DNA of 64,000 nucleotides from Cryobacterium psychrotolerans. GTDB lineage: Bacteria; Actinomycetota; Actinomycetes; Actinomycetales; Microbacteriaceae. Below the pieces are notes generated by a model. It was not told where the DNA came from and did no database searches. It worked only from the letters and a program-made list of their open reading frames with translations. The stretch is taken from positions 186,001 through 250,000 of the forward strand of contig NZ_FNFU01000001.1 of assembly GCF_900101115.1 (NCBI RefSeq). Direction: 5' to 3'. Of the stretch, positions 35,301 through 42,258 are shown piece by piece; the first letter of the stretch is position 1; each line of letters begins with the position of its first letter. The translations under genes were made by a program, and so were the position numbers.

Positions 35301-35530
35301 AAGTTGCGGATGCCGTCTTCGCGCGGACGCCCGTCGACGTACCGCCGGTAGTCGGCGCCGACGTCGAATGCCGGCACCGGGCCGGCCGAGAGGAGCGGAA
35401 GCTGCTCGTCGAACAGGGCCTTCCAGGCGAGCGCGTGCACCGACGCGGTGTCGGTGACGACGCCGTCCAGGTCGAAGATCACGGCTTCGCGCCCTGACCG
35501 GGGCGAGTGCTGCGGCTCGATCTCGGTCAC
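32294..35530 (-). CDS. Beta-phosphoglucomutase fused to GH65 disaccharide phosphorylase
   Basis: 1078 residues. Residues 15-225 are a HAD phosphatase-fold mutase: FDLDGVVTDTASVHALAWK, VVTSSRN, and KPDPAMFLEAARLL with VIEDAEAGV. Residues 280-1065 are a glycoside hydrolase 65 enzyme: WLLRYVGFDPATEGL, GHVFWDELFVYPIL, GVMGPDEFHDG with the catalytic acid Glu, and a late STHGSTLSNVVHSWL. GH65 enzymes split trehalose, maltose or kojibiose with phosphate to give beta-glucose 1-phosphate, which the mutase half turns into glucose 6-phosphate, so both steps sit in one protein. The start GTG 35530 has AGGAG 7 nt upstream; an earlier GTG at 35545 is less likely. A TAGTAT -10 lies near 35566. Confidence 0.93.
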   Translation of the reverse strand: MTEIEPQHSPRSGREAVIFDLDGVVTDTASVHALAWKALFDEQLPLLSAGPVPAFDVGADYRRYVDGRPREDGIRNFLASRGLEAAPERITALADRKQALFEQLIGGGVQGYPGTVALLRRLRGQGIPTAVVTSSRNCQAVLAAAGLTGLFDARVDGTDAARLGLPGKPDPAMFLEAARLLRVSPGHAVVIEDAEAGVRAASRGGFGLVIGVDRTGYGDRLRAEGADLVVTDLGELDLRDLDLRMPNLDGADVGFPDLPREPGPEFPGWAGGDSGSDPWLLRYVGFDPATEGLREALCTLGNGYWGTRGAATETGADGVHYPGTYLAGVYNRVHTQLGDRSVEDEHLVNGPNWLPLWFKVAENDWFRPGGSQLISYLQELDLRRGMLRRVIRFRDEAGRTTTVTSDRFVSQAAPRLAVLTTTFEAEDWSGPITIRSALEGRVANRNVAADRLLTGSHLIPRTAAAIDGETVLLEVETNQSGIHIAMAARTRAHRAGARIPLSPRLLHDDEGWVAHEFEVDLAPGHPVTVEKTVIVGTSRDRAIASPARAVATWMRRLPEPERLAAAHERAWQILWDEFAVRMHTSERASLALNLNTFHVLQTLAAVDADLDAGMPARGLHGEGYRGHVFWDELFVYPILTLRRPDLSRALLGYRYRRLDEARAAAKESGFEGAMFPWQSGIDGREVTPTEFFNTRSGTWMPDNSHLQRHVGLALAYSVWQHYQSTADLEFLIRQGAEILLEVARFFASLARYDETADRYDIEGVMGPDEFHDGYPGSPGSGLRNNAYTNVMTAWVLRRAIETVSLLEGRYCRPLWNRLRLRPEEVGRWEHIGRRLRVPFHADGVISQFEGYEDLAEFDWQAYGDRYDSIGRLDLILQAEGDTTNNYRVSKQADVLMLLYLFSAEELRELLHEMGYALPPEAIVRTVEFYGARSTHGSTLSNVVHSWLEARRDREASWDFLTRALESDLADIQGGSTPEGIHLGAMAGSMDMVVRCYTGLEIREDMLWLHPVLPAELARVVFTINYREQPIRLEVTATTLRLRLHAGGATPIRVRVEGRESMLAPGETRDFVLGPSAEL

Positions 35531-35664
35531 GATTGCACTCCTCACGGCGGCGTTGTGTGCCCATACTATGCAGGTGACGCTCGCGTTCGGCGTGTGACAT
35601 GAGATCGGCCCATGCGTCGGGTCGGTTCGACGTCAGTGCGGTTCGACGTCACTGCCGCTCGACG

Positions 35665-36243
35665 TCACTGCCGCTGGGACCAGCGCCGGACGCCCTTTTC
35701 CGCCTCGACAATGATCAACACCGTTGAGCCCACGGCGATGCAGAGGAGCCATTCCCGGGCGTTCAGGGGCGTCAGCCCCAGCACGCTGGCGGAGACAGGC
35801 CAGGTAATCACGGCCCAGTGAGCGGTCAGGGCCGGTGGCGATGGCAACGCCCCTCCCGCGACCGCTGCCCACGAACGTGCCGATGAAAGCAACGTTTGCC
35901 TTGTCCGCTTCCACGACCTCCCGCGGGAGCGGATCCGTGTGCTCCGTCGCGGCGAAGGACTCTCCGGTCCGCATCGACTCGTCGTCCTGGAGGCCGTTCC
36001 TTTCGATGAGTCGCAGGTCGGCGGGAACTCGCTCACCGCTCTCGAACAGCACGATGTCGCGTCCGGGGACCACTCGTTCGGCGCCATCGCGCAGGACCCG
36101 GCAGGAGGGAGTCGAGAGGGATTGCAGCGCCCGCACATCGGCTTCCGCCTTGCGCTCCTGCACGAACCCCGGGCAGCGTTGATGCACAGGACCAGGAAGA
36201 TGGCACCCGAATCCACCCACTGTTGCTGGATGAGCGTGATGAC
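35665..36243 (-). pseudogene. Decayed cation-transport P-type ATPase
   Basis: Pieces of one P-type ATPase lie in two alternating frames: VITLIQQQWVDSGAIFLVL (helix 2), then FVQERKAEADVRALQSL and the actuator domain with VPGRDIVLFESGERVPADL and a damaged TGES (MRTGES), FIGTFVGSGRGRGVAIATG, and finally the last helix SVLGLTPLNAREWLLCIAVG. The whole catalytic part with the DKTGT phosphorylation site, about 600 residues, is gone, as is the N-terminus. At least two frameshifts and one large internal deletion. Pieces resemble the Ca/Mg (PMA1/SERCA-like) class. It cannot be functional. Confidence 0.85.
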
Positions 36244-36345
36244 CGGCTGTCTCCGGATCCAGGCTGTGCCGCGGCACCGGCTCGGCTGCGGTCCTGGACG
36301 CGGCGATTTGCTTGGAGGTCACGATGTCGCCCCTGTTCCGGGCGG

Positions 36346-37350
36346 TTACTCCGTCCTTCCGGGGTCGTGCGGTTGCTCTCCCGTGAGCGAGCCGGCGTGG
36401 GCGCGTGCGGTGGGGTCGAGCCGGACCCGGATCAGGCTGGCGATCGTGGTCACGGTCAGGACGACAGCGATGACGCCAAGGCTGAGGTTGGTGCTGATCT
36501 CCGGCACTCGGTCGTCCAGGCCATGCCCCCAGTGCAGGACGAGTTTCACGCCGATGAAGGCCAGGATGAGGGCCAGGCCGGTGGAGAGGTAGACCAGCCG
36601 GTCCAGGAGCCCTTTGACGAGGAAGAAGAGTGCCCGCAGCCCGAGCAGGGCGAAGGCGTTGGCGGTGAAGACGATGTACGGTTCGTCGGTGATACCGAAA
36701 ATCGCCGGGATCGAGTCGAGCGCGAACAACAGGTCGGTGCTGCCGATTGCCAGCAGCACGATGAAAAGTGGCGTCACCGCGCGGCGGCCGGCGCTGCGCG
36801 TGAACATACGCCCGCCGTCATAGTCCGTGCTGACGTTCAGGCTGCGGCGGGCCACCCGGACCAGCACGTTGTCGTGCACGTCGGGGTCGACGTTGCGGTG
36901 CCGGTAAAGCTGTACGGCCGTCACGATCAGCACGAGACCGAAGATCAGGAACATGAAGGAGAACAGCGAGAGCAGCGCGGCACCCAGGGCGATGAAGATC
37001 GCTCGCAGGACCAGGGCCAGTACTATTCCGAAGATGAGAACCTTCTGCTGGTACTTCTGCGGAACGGCGAAGGTCGACATGATGATCACGAAGACGAAGA
37101 GGTTGTCGATCGACAGGCTCTTCTCGACGATGTAGCCGGCGAAGTATTCCGCGCCGAGGTCCCAGCCCACCTGGGCGGCGAATACCAGACCGAACACGAT
37201 CGCCACCGCGATGTAGAGGACCGATGAGATTGCCGCTTCGCGGAACTTGACAACGTGCGGCCGGGCGGCGGCCAGACCCAGGTCCAGGGCGAGCAGCCCC
37301 AGAATGAGTCCGATGGTCAGCGTCCAGCGGAGAGCGGTGACTTCGAGCAC
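36346..37350 (-). CDS. TerC-family integral membrane protein
   Basis: 334 residues, seven to nine helices. EKSLSIDNLFVFVIIMSTF and IGSTDLLFALDSIPAIFGIT carry the paired Ser-Asp-Asn/Asp motifs of TerC (relatives include Alx, an Mn exporter, and tellurite-resistance TerC). The role here may be metal export or metalation of secreted proteins; other ter genes are absent. Upstream (37351-37440) I looked for a yybP-ykoY manganese riboswitch and did not see the conserved core. ATG 37350 has AAAGG upstream. Confidence 0.9.
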   Translation of the reverse strand: MLEVTALRWTLTIGLILGLLALDLGLAAARPHVVKFREAAISSVLYIAVAIVFGLVFAAQVGWDLGAEYFAGYIVEKSLSIDNLFVFVIIMSTFAVPQKYQQKVLIFGIVLALVLRAIFIALGAALLSLFSFMFLIFGLVLIVTAVQLYRHRNVDPDVHDNVLVRVARRSLNVSTDYDGGRMFTRSAGRRAVTPLFIVLLAIGSTDLLFALDSIPAIFGITDEPYIVFTANAFALLGLRALFFLVKGLLDRLVYLSTGLALILAFIGVKLVLHWGHGLDDRVPEISTNLSLGVIAVVLTVTTIASLIRVRLDPTARAHAGSLTGEQPHDPGRTE

Positions 37351-37414
37351 TAGTGACCTTTCTGCCTTCGGTCGAGATTACGTCCGGCGTTCGCTTCCAA
37401 GGATAGACACCTGA

Positions 37415-37427
37415 AGCGAAATTCGCT
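37415..37427. promoter_or_regulatory. Short palindrome upstream of the TerC gene
   Basis: AGCGAAATTCGCT is a 6+1+6 palindrome in the AT-richer region between the leftward TerC gene and the rightward stress-protein genes, so it could be an operator for either. Confidence 0.3.
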
Positions 37428-37536
37428 AATCTGGATACGTACGTTGAATGGTTTCCGCACACATTCATGTGGCCAGCATGTTCGACTGGAAGGTGTCCGG
37501 CACGGCGCAGCCGAGCTGGCGCAGGAAGGGATTTCG

Positions 37537-38004
37537 TTGTTGTCCAATCGAGAGACACCTGCTTTTTTCCCTTTTGGATCGAGTGTTCCCGCCTCCACCG
37601 CGGTTCCCCCCGAACCCACCTACCTCGTCGTCGTGGCGGATTTTTTCGACGTCGCCCAGAGCCTGGCCGCGGCGTCTGTGCTGGCTCGTCGCGCAGGCGC
37701 GCGACTGTTGATCGCGCTTGCCCGCTCCCGTTGCGGTTTCACGACCGACGCTGCGATCGCACGACGCGTCGTTGTGCGGAGGCGGCAGGAGCTGCTGGAC
37801 TTGGAGCGTCTTGCTCACCAGGTACTAGACCGCACGGGCGTCGCATTCGACACAGTCCTGATGACCTACGGGGGCAGTGGCACCCAGCCCGGAAGCAGTC
37901 GGAGCATGTGTGCAGCCATGGACCGCCTGGCTCGCCGCCATGGTGCCACGCAGCTGCCCAAACAACCGATCATCCCACCACCGCCCACCACGCCAGCGAC
38001 CTAA
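37537..38004 (+). CDS. Small protein with Usp-like N-terminal segment, unassigned
   Basis: 155 residues if translation starts at TTG 37537, which has AGGAAGGG about 6 nt upstream; an ATG at 37448 or earlier starts lack such a site. EPTYLVVVADFFDVAQSLAA followed by SVLARRAGARLLIALARS resembles the first strand-helix-strand of universal stress proteins, but the ATP-binding GxxGxxxxxxxxxGS motif is absent. The C-terminus is Pro- and Thr-rich. It lies 40 nt before a true Usp gene in the same direction, so they are probably one operon. Function unknown. Confidence 0.55.
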   Translation: MLSNRETPAFFPFGSSVPASTAVPPEPTYLVVVADFFDVAQSLAAASVLARRAGARLLIALARSRCGFTTDAAIARRVVVRRRQELLDLERLAHQVLDRTGVAFDTVLMTYGGSGTQPGSSRSMCAAMDRLARRHGATQLPKQPIIPPPPTTPAT

Positions 38005-38044
38005 GAGCCGGCATCGCCCGTCACCCCGATAAGGAGAACAACCC

Positions 38045-38527
38045 ATGAGCGCTGAAGACACGATCGACAACAGCGAACTGGTACCCGCACCGCGCAACAG
38101 CATTGTGGTCGGACACGATGGATCCGACTATGCCGATGACGCCCTGGGCGCGGCCCTCGAGCTCGCCGACCAGCTGCATGTCCCCGTCCTGGTGGTGCGG
38201 GCCTGGTCCATCGCGACGGCTCCGCGCCCGTCCAATTGGGACTTCGGGTACGTCTCGTCGTTCGATGAGTATTCCGCGGCCGTCCACGACGAACTTGTGC
38301 GGGACGCGCGCGCCGCGGTCAAGAAATATCCCGCGGTTTCGGTCAGCTACCGCGCCGTTCACGCCGGCCCCGCGCAGAGCCTCATCGACCTCTCACGCGA
38401 CGCCCGCCTGCTCGTCGTCGGAACCCGCGGGCGTGGCGGACTCGCGGGGATGCTGCTCGGTTCCGTGAGCGAGCAGTGCGTACGGCACGCGGCTTGCCCC
38501 GTCCTGGTCGTGCGGCCGCGCACCTGA
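38045..38527 (+). CDS. Universal stress protein, ATP-binding type
   Basis: 160 residues. A single Usp domain: SIVVGHDGSDYADDALG at the start, and GTRGRGGLAGMLLGSVSEQC near the end, which is the G-2x-G-9x-G-S ATP-binding motif, then CPVLVVRP. AAGGAG lies 8 nt before the ATG. Usp proteins of this type act in dormancy and stress through ATP binding. It converges with sbtB. Confidence 0.93.
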   Translation: MSAEDTIDNSELVPAPRNSIVVGHDGSDYADDALGAALELADQLHVPVLVVRAWSIATAPRPSNWDFGYVSSFDEYSAAVHDELVRDARAAVKKYPAVSVSYRAVHAGPAQSLIDLSRDARLLVVGTRGRGGLAGMLLGSVSEQCVRHAACPVLVVRPRT

Positions 38528-38535
38528 CGGGGCGC

Positions 38536-38838
38536 TTAGAATTTCTGCGGTCGCAGCACGGTGATGTCGCTCATGAACAGGATCATGGCGTAGTCGTCGT
38601 AGTACTGCTCCTGGAGGGAGGCGGCGATCGCTTCGGCTGTCTCCGCGTCGCACACAACCTCGACGCGGATGTTGGCGCTCGCCTCCCAGCCGGCATCGCG
38701 AACGCCGCGGTTCCCTTTTCCGCGGGCATCGGTGATGGTGTAGCCGTGCGCATGCAACCGATCGAGATCCCGAACGAGGGTGCCCTCGAGTGCTGCTTCG
38801 GTGACGATGGTCAAGAGCGTGCGGGTATGGCTGTGCAT
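38536..38838 (-). CDS. sbtB: PII-like protein SbtB, regulator of the SbtA transporter
   Basis: 100 residues from ATG 38838 (GAGAGG 9 nt upstream). A ferredoxin-like PII fold: LLTIVTEAALEGTLVRDL, GYTITDARGKGNRGVRDAGW with the basic loop, then IRVEVVCDAETAEAIAASL. This resembles SbtB, which in cyanobacteria senses AMP, cAMP and ADP and closes the bicarbonate transporter SbtA. The start is 5 nt after the SbtA stop, in the same direction. It is not GlnB/GlnK: no uridylylated T-loop Tyr motif is seen. Confidence 0.85.
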   Translation of the reverse strand: MHSHTRTLLTIVTEAALEGTLVRDLDRLHAHGYTITDARGKGNRGVRDAGWEASANIRVEVVCDAETAEAIAASLQEQYYDDYAMILFMSDITVLRPQKF

Positions 38839-38843
38839 TCGTC

Positions 38844-39788
38844 TCATCCTCTCGCGAATGTATGTGCCCACACGGAGAGCGCGTGGTAGATCGGGATGCC
38901 GAGCAGGACATTGAACGGGAATGTTATGCCCAGCGCGGCGGCCAGGGACAGGGTGGGGTTGGCCTCGGGCACTGAAATGCGCATGGCGGCCGGCACCGCG
39001 ATGTAGGAAGCGCTCGCCGCCAGCGTCGCGAGAATGGCCGTTCCGCCGATGGAGAGCCCTAGAGCCCATCCCAGCCAGGTCCCCACCAGTGCCGAAAAGA
39101 GTGGCATCCCGATACCAAAGGCAACCAGAAATGGCCCGTGGCGGCGCAGGCTGCCGGCCTGTTTCGCCGTGATCAACCCCATCTCCAGCAAGAATAGGGC
39201 GAGGATTCCCTTGAATAGGTCGAAGAACAACGGCTCGATCGACGCGAGACCGTCCGGCCCCGCCGCCCAGCCGATGAACACTCCGCCGAGCAGGAGCACG
39301 ATGCCCTTCCCCAGGAAGACCTCATGGGCAACCGAACCCCAGCGCGTCTCGCGTGAGAGACCCCGGGCGAGAACAATTCCCACCAGAATGGCCGGCACCT
39401 CCAGAAGGACCAGAAGAAGCGGCATGTGCGCTTCGAAGGCGATCTGCCGGCTGCCGAGATAGGCAACCGCCACGGCGTAGGTGCCCACGCTCACGGAGCC
39501 GTAGTGGGCGGCGATCGAAGCCGCATCCGCACGTGTGAATCGGCCCAGGTGGCGCAGCACGGGGAATGCGATGAGGGAGAGGGCCAGGCCCAGGGCCACC
39601 ACAGCCAGCATCTGCGGCAGCAGATTGCCGAACGGCTGCCTGGCGAGTTCGATTCCGCCCTTGAGGCCGATGGAGAGCAACAGCACGATACTAGCGAACT
39701 CGTACACCGCCGCTGGGAGACGCAGTTCCGAACGCAGCAGGCCCGCGACGGCGCCGAGCACGAAGAAGAGGATGACTGGATCGATCAC
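38844..39788 (-). CDS. sbtA: SbtA-type sodium-dependent bicarbonate transporter
   Basis: 314 residues, ten helices in two inverted halves. YEFASIVLLLSIGLKGGIEL and DAASIAAHYGSVSVGTYAVA in the first half, and LATLAASASYIAVPAAMRI in the second, are the substrate-site motifs of the SbtA family. By family it imports HCO3- with Na+. The organism shows no carboxysome genes here, so the bicarbonate probably supplies carboxylases or pH control. It is co-oriented with sbtB and divergent from a winged-helix gene. Confidence 0.9.
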   Translation of the reverse strand: MIDPVILFFVLGAVAGLLRSELRLPAAVYEFASIVLLLSIGLKGGIELARQPFGNLLPQMLAVVALGLALSLIAFPVLRHLGRFTRADAASIAAHYGSVSVGTYAVAVAYLGSRQIAFEAHMPLLLVLLEVPAILVGIVLARGLSRETRWGSVAHEVFLGKGIVLLLGGVFIGWAAGPDGLASIEPLFFDLFKGILALFLLEMGLITAKQAGSLRRHGPFLVAFGIGMPLFSALVGTWLGWALGLSIGGTAILATLAASASYIAVPAAMRISVPEANPTLSLAAALGITFPFNVLLGIPIYHALSVWAHTFARG

Positions 39789-39840
39789 ATGGTGGCTCTC
39801 TGGTTCGTTGTCGAGCGATGCATGCTAATGATAGCCGGTA

Positions 39841-39893
39841 TGACATAGCGTGTTTGACATAGCGTGTATTTCAAAACGTGTGTCATCTATAAT
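39841..39893. promoter_or_regulatory. Repeated operator-like sites and leaderless promoter of the sbt regulator
   Basis: TGACATAGCGTGT occurs twice (39841-39853 and 39855-39867), and an inverted ACGTGTGTCA follows at 39877-39886. A TATAAT box at 39888-39893 lies 6 nt before the regulator ATG (39900), so its mRNA should be leaderless. The sites fall between sbtA and the regulator and could control both. Confidence 0.6.
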
Positions 39894-39899
39894 CAGAGG

Positions 39900-40184
39900 A
39901 TGGCCGACTGGACCTTCCTCACTAATCACGCACACGTTCTGCTGTGTGTCTCCACAGACCCCGGTATGCGGTTACGGGACATTGCGGGAGCGGTGGGCAT
40001 TACCGAACGCGCCGCCCAGCGCATCATCGCCGAACTTGTCGCAGACGGGTATCTCACGCGTCGACGCGATGGACGGCGTAACCGCTACGAGCTCTACCCG
40101 GAGCTGCCGCTTCGGCATCCCCTGGAAAGTGACCACCAAATCGGCGAACTTCTCGTGGCGCTTGGATCCGAACACCGCGTTTAG
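39900..40184 (+). CDS. Small winged-helix regulator next to sbtAB
   Basis: 94 residues, essentially one DNA-binding domain: HAHVLLCVSTDPGMRLRDIA, GITERAAQRIIAELVADGYL and TRRRDGRRNRYELYPELPL (the wing). The tail HPLESDHQIGELLVAL may dimerise. Start ATG 39900 is favoured over GTG 39864 because a TATAAT box ends 6 nt before it, giving a leaderless transcript. Divergent from sbtA across repeated TGACATAGCGTGT sites, so a local regulator of bicarbonate transport is the simplest reading; the effector is unknown. Confidence 0.85.
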   Translation: MADWTFLTNHAHVLLCVSTDPGMRLRDIAGAVGITERAAQRIIAELVADGYLTRRRDGRRNRYELYPELPLRHPLESDHQIGELLVALGSEHRV

Positions 40185-40285
40185 ACGGTTAGACGATTAC
40201 TCAGGTATCAGCACGGCCCACATGGGGTGCCGAGGCTCCCAACCTCGGAGATTCTGCCTGGCCGGGCAGGTGGTTGGATGGACCC

Positions 40286-41560
40286 ATGACCTCGAGCCAC
40301 GCGTACATGGACGATTTCGCCCGATTCATCACGGCCTCGCCGTCGTCGTACCACGCGGCCGCCGAGGTCGCCCGCCGCCTCGACGCCGCCGGGTTCACCC
40401 GCCGCGATGAGACCGAGCAGTGGCCCGCCACACCCGGCCGGCACTACATCGTGCGCGACGGGGCCGTCATCGCCTGGGCGCAGCCGGCCGCTGCCGGCCC
40501 GACCACCCCGTTCCGCATCCTCGGCGCCCACACCGATTCGCCCGGCTTCAAGCTCAAGCCGAAGCCCACGCTGGCCTCCCAGGGCTGGCTGCAGGCCGGG
40601 GTCGAGGTGTACGGCGGGCCTCTGCAGAATTCCTGGCTCGACCGCGAACTGGAACTCGCCGGGCGCCTCGTCACCCGTGACGGCGCCGAGCACCTCGTGC
40701 GCACCGGCCCGTTCCTGCGTATCCCGCAGCTCGCCGTGCACCTCGACCGCGAGGTCAACACAGCCGGCCTCACCCTGGACCGCCAGCGCCACCTCAACCC
40801 CGTGTTCGGGGTCGGCGACAGCTCGCAGGCCGACCTCGTCGGGCACCTGGCCGGCCTCGCCGGGCTGGAGGGGGCGGATGTCGCCGGCTACGACATCCTC
40901 ACCGCAGACACCGCCGCCCCAGCCACGTTCGGCCGGGACTCCACCCTCTTCGCCGCCGGCCGCCTCGACAACCTCACCTCGGTGCACGCGGGCCTGCTCG
41001 CGCTCATTGCCGCGCCGGAGGACACCGGGCAGATCAGCGTGCTGGCCGCCTTCGACCACGAGGAACTCGGCTCCCAGTCGCGCTCCGGGGCCAGCGGACC
41101 GCTGCTCGACGACATCCTCACCCGCCTCGGCGCCGCCCTCGGCGCCGACGTCTCGGACCGGCTCCGCGCGTACGCCGGCTCCTGGTGCCTCTCCGCCGAC
41201 GCCGGCCACGCCGTGCACCCGAACTACCCCGAGCGCCACGACCCGGCCAACACGCCCATCGCCGGCGGCGGCCCGCTGCTCAAGATCAACGCCAACCAGC
41301 GCTACGCGACGGATGCCGTGGGCGCGGCCCTCTGGGCGCGCGCCTGCGAGCAGGCCGACGTGCCGTACCAGGAGTTCGTGTCGAACAACACGGTGCCCTG
41401 CGGGTCGACGATCGGGCCGCTCACCGCGACCCGGCTCGGCATCCGCACCGTCGACGTCGGAGTTGCGCTGCTCTCGATGCACTCGGCGCGGGAGATGTGC
41501 CACGTGAACGACCCGGTGCTGCTGTCCGCGGCGATCGGCGCCTTCTACGCAGGCGCCTGA
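40286..41560 (+). CDS. M18-family metalloaminopeptidase (aspartyl aminopeptidase type)
   Basis: 424 residues. The two-zinc site is visible: GAHTDSPGFKLKP, GRLDNLTS, FDHEELGSQSRSGA with the catalytic Glu pair, and HSAREMCHVND near the end; SADAGHAVHPNYPERHD is a further family motif. It removes N-terminal acidic residues from peptides in the cytoplasm. ATG 40286 is preferred to TTG 40274. Converges with the Phd-like gene across a strong hairpin. Confidence 0.93.
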   Translation: MTSSHAYMDDFARFITASPSSYHAAAEVARRLDAAGFTRRDETEQWPATPGRHYIVRDGAVIAWAQPAAAGPTTPFRILGAHTDSPGFKLKPKPTLASQGWLQAGVEVYGGPLQNSWLDRELELAGRLVTRDGAEHLVRTGPFLRIPQLAVHLDREVNTAGLTLDRQRHLNPVFGVGDSSQADLVGHLAGLAGLEGADVAGYDILTADTAAPATFGRDSTLFAAGRLDNLTSVHAGLLALIAAPEDTGQISVLAAFDHEELGSQSRSGASGPLLDDILTRLGAALGADVSDRLRAYAGSWCLSADAGHAVHPNYPERHDPANTPIAGGGPLLKINANQRYATDAVGAALWARACEQADVPYQEFVSNNTVPCGSTIGPLTATRLGIRTVDVGVALLSMHSAREMCHVNDPVLLSAAIGAFYAGA

Positions 41561-41562
41561 GC

Positions 41563-41616
41563 CTGAGCCGGGCCGACGCGGCGTCAGCCGGGCTGACGCC
41601 GCGCGAGCCGGCTCAG
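41563..41616. terminator. Nested hairpin between convergent genes
   Basis: Inner stem 41578-41588/41592-41602 (GCGGCGTCAGC) with a 3-nt loop, outer stem 41563-41571/41608-41616 (CTGAGCCGG). The outer right arm contains the stop codon of the leftward gene. Confidence 0.75.
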
Positions 41617-42068
41617 CCGCCGAACGGGTAACCGAGGTCCCGGTCGACCCCATGGCGCCCGTCGCGGGGGCCGGAGTCGGGCAGGGCCGGAAGCTGGTCG
41701 CCGTCGCGGGCGTAGAGCGAGGTGCGTTTCGGCGCGACCCGCCGGGCGGCCGGGCCCTCTCCGATGACCGCGACCACCGTTTCGGAGACGATCACGGCAC
41801 CGGGAGCGTCTGGCGGAACGAGCCTGGCCACCGGATGTCCCGCCCGGGTCAGCACGACGTCCTGGCCGTCCGCCACCCGGGCGAGCAGCACGAAGAGGTG
41901 CAGCTTCGCGACCTCCACGCTCACCGTGAGGGTGTCCCATCCTTCGGCGCCGGGCCGCCGCGCGGGGAAGGGGTCGTACTCCTCGTCGCGGTCCACCCCG
42001 TGGCGCCCGTCGCGGGGGCCGGGATCGGGGAGCTCGGGAAGTTGGTCGCTGTCGAAGGTGTAGCCCAT
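41613..42068 (-). CDS. Orphan Phd/YefM-type antitoxin domain between duplicated motifs
   Basis: 151 residues. The centre (about 48-90) reads VSVEVAKLHLFVLLARVADG and QDVVLTRAGHPVARLVP, the fold-defining pattern of Phd/YefM antitoxins. It is flanked by two copies of one motif: SDQLPELPDPGPRDGRHGVD at residues 7-26 and GDQLPALPDSGPRDGRHGVD near 122-141, so the gene seems to have an internal duplication. No PIN, Doc or RelE toxin gene is adjacent. GGAGAGGAG lies 6 nt before the ATG. Function unknown; it may repress a gene elsewhere or be a non-toxin relative. Confidence 0.7.
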   Translation of the reverse strand: MGYTFDSDQLPELPDPGPRDGRHGVDRDEEYDPFPARRPGAEGWDTLTVSVEVAKLHLFVLLARVADGQDVVLTRAGHPVARLVPPDAPGAVIVSETVVAVIGEGPAARRVAPKRTSLYARDGDQLPALPDSGPRDGRHGVDRDLGYPFGG

Positions 42069-42258
42069 GGCGGGCTCCTCTCCACGGGTCGGTGCCTGTG
42101 CGGATGCCTGTGCGTGCGGATGCCTGTGTCAGACGGTACGCCGACTGCGCCGTGCCCGCCACTGGGGTAGCTTTGAGTCATACCAGCGGCGCGGACCCGG
42201 AGCACCGAGGTCGGCCGAAACCAGCGGCAGCGGGCACAGTCAGGGAACGGGCACAGTC

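Noticed and set aside
37351..37440. Manganese riboswitch (yybP-ykoY) before the TerC gene
   Set aside because: The conserved core and flanking stems are not visible; only a short palindrome is.
38536..38838. Classical nitrogen PII (GlnB/GlnK)
   Set aside because: Sequence and linkage to an SbtA permease fit SbtB; no amtB or glnD is near, and the T-loop Tyr motif is absent.
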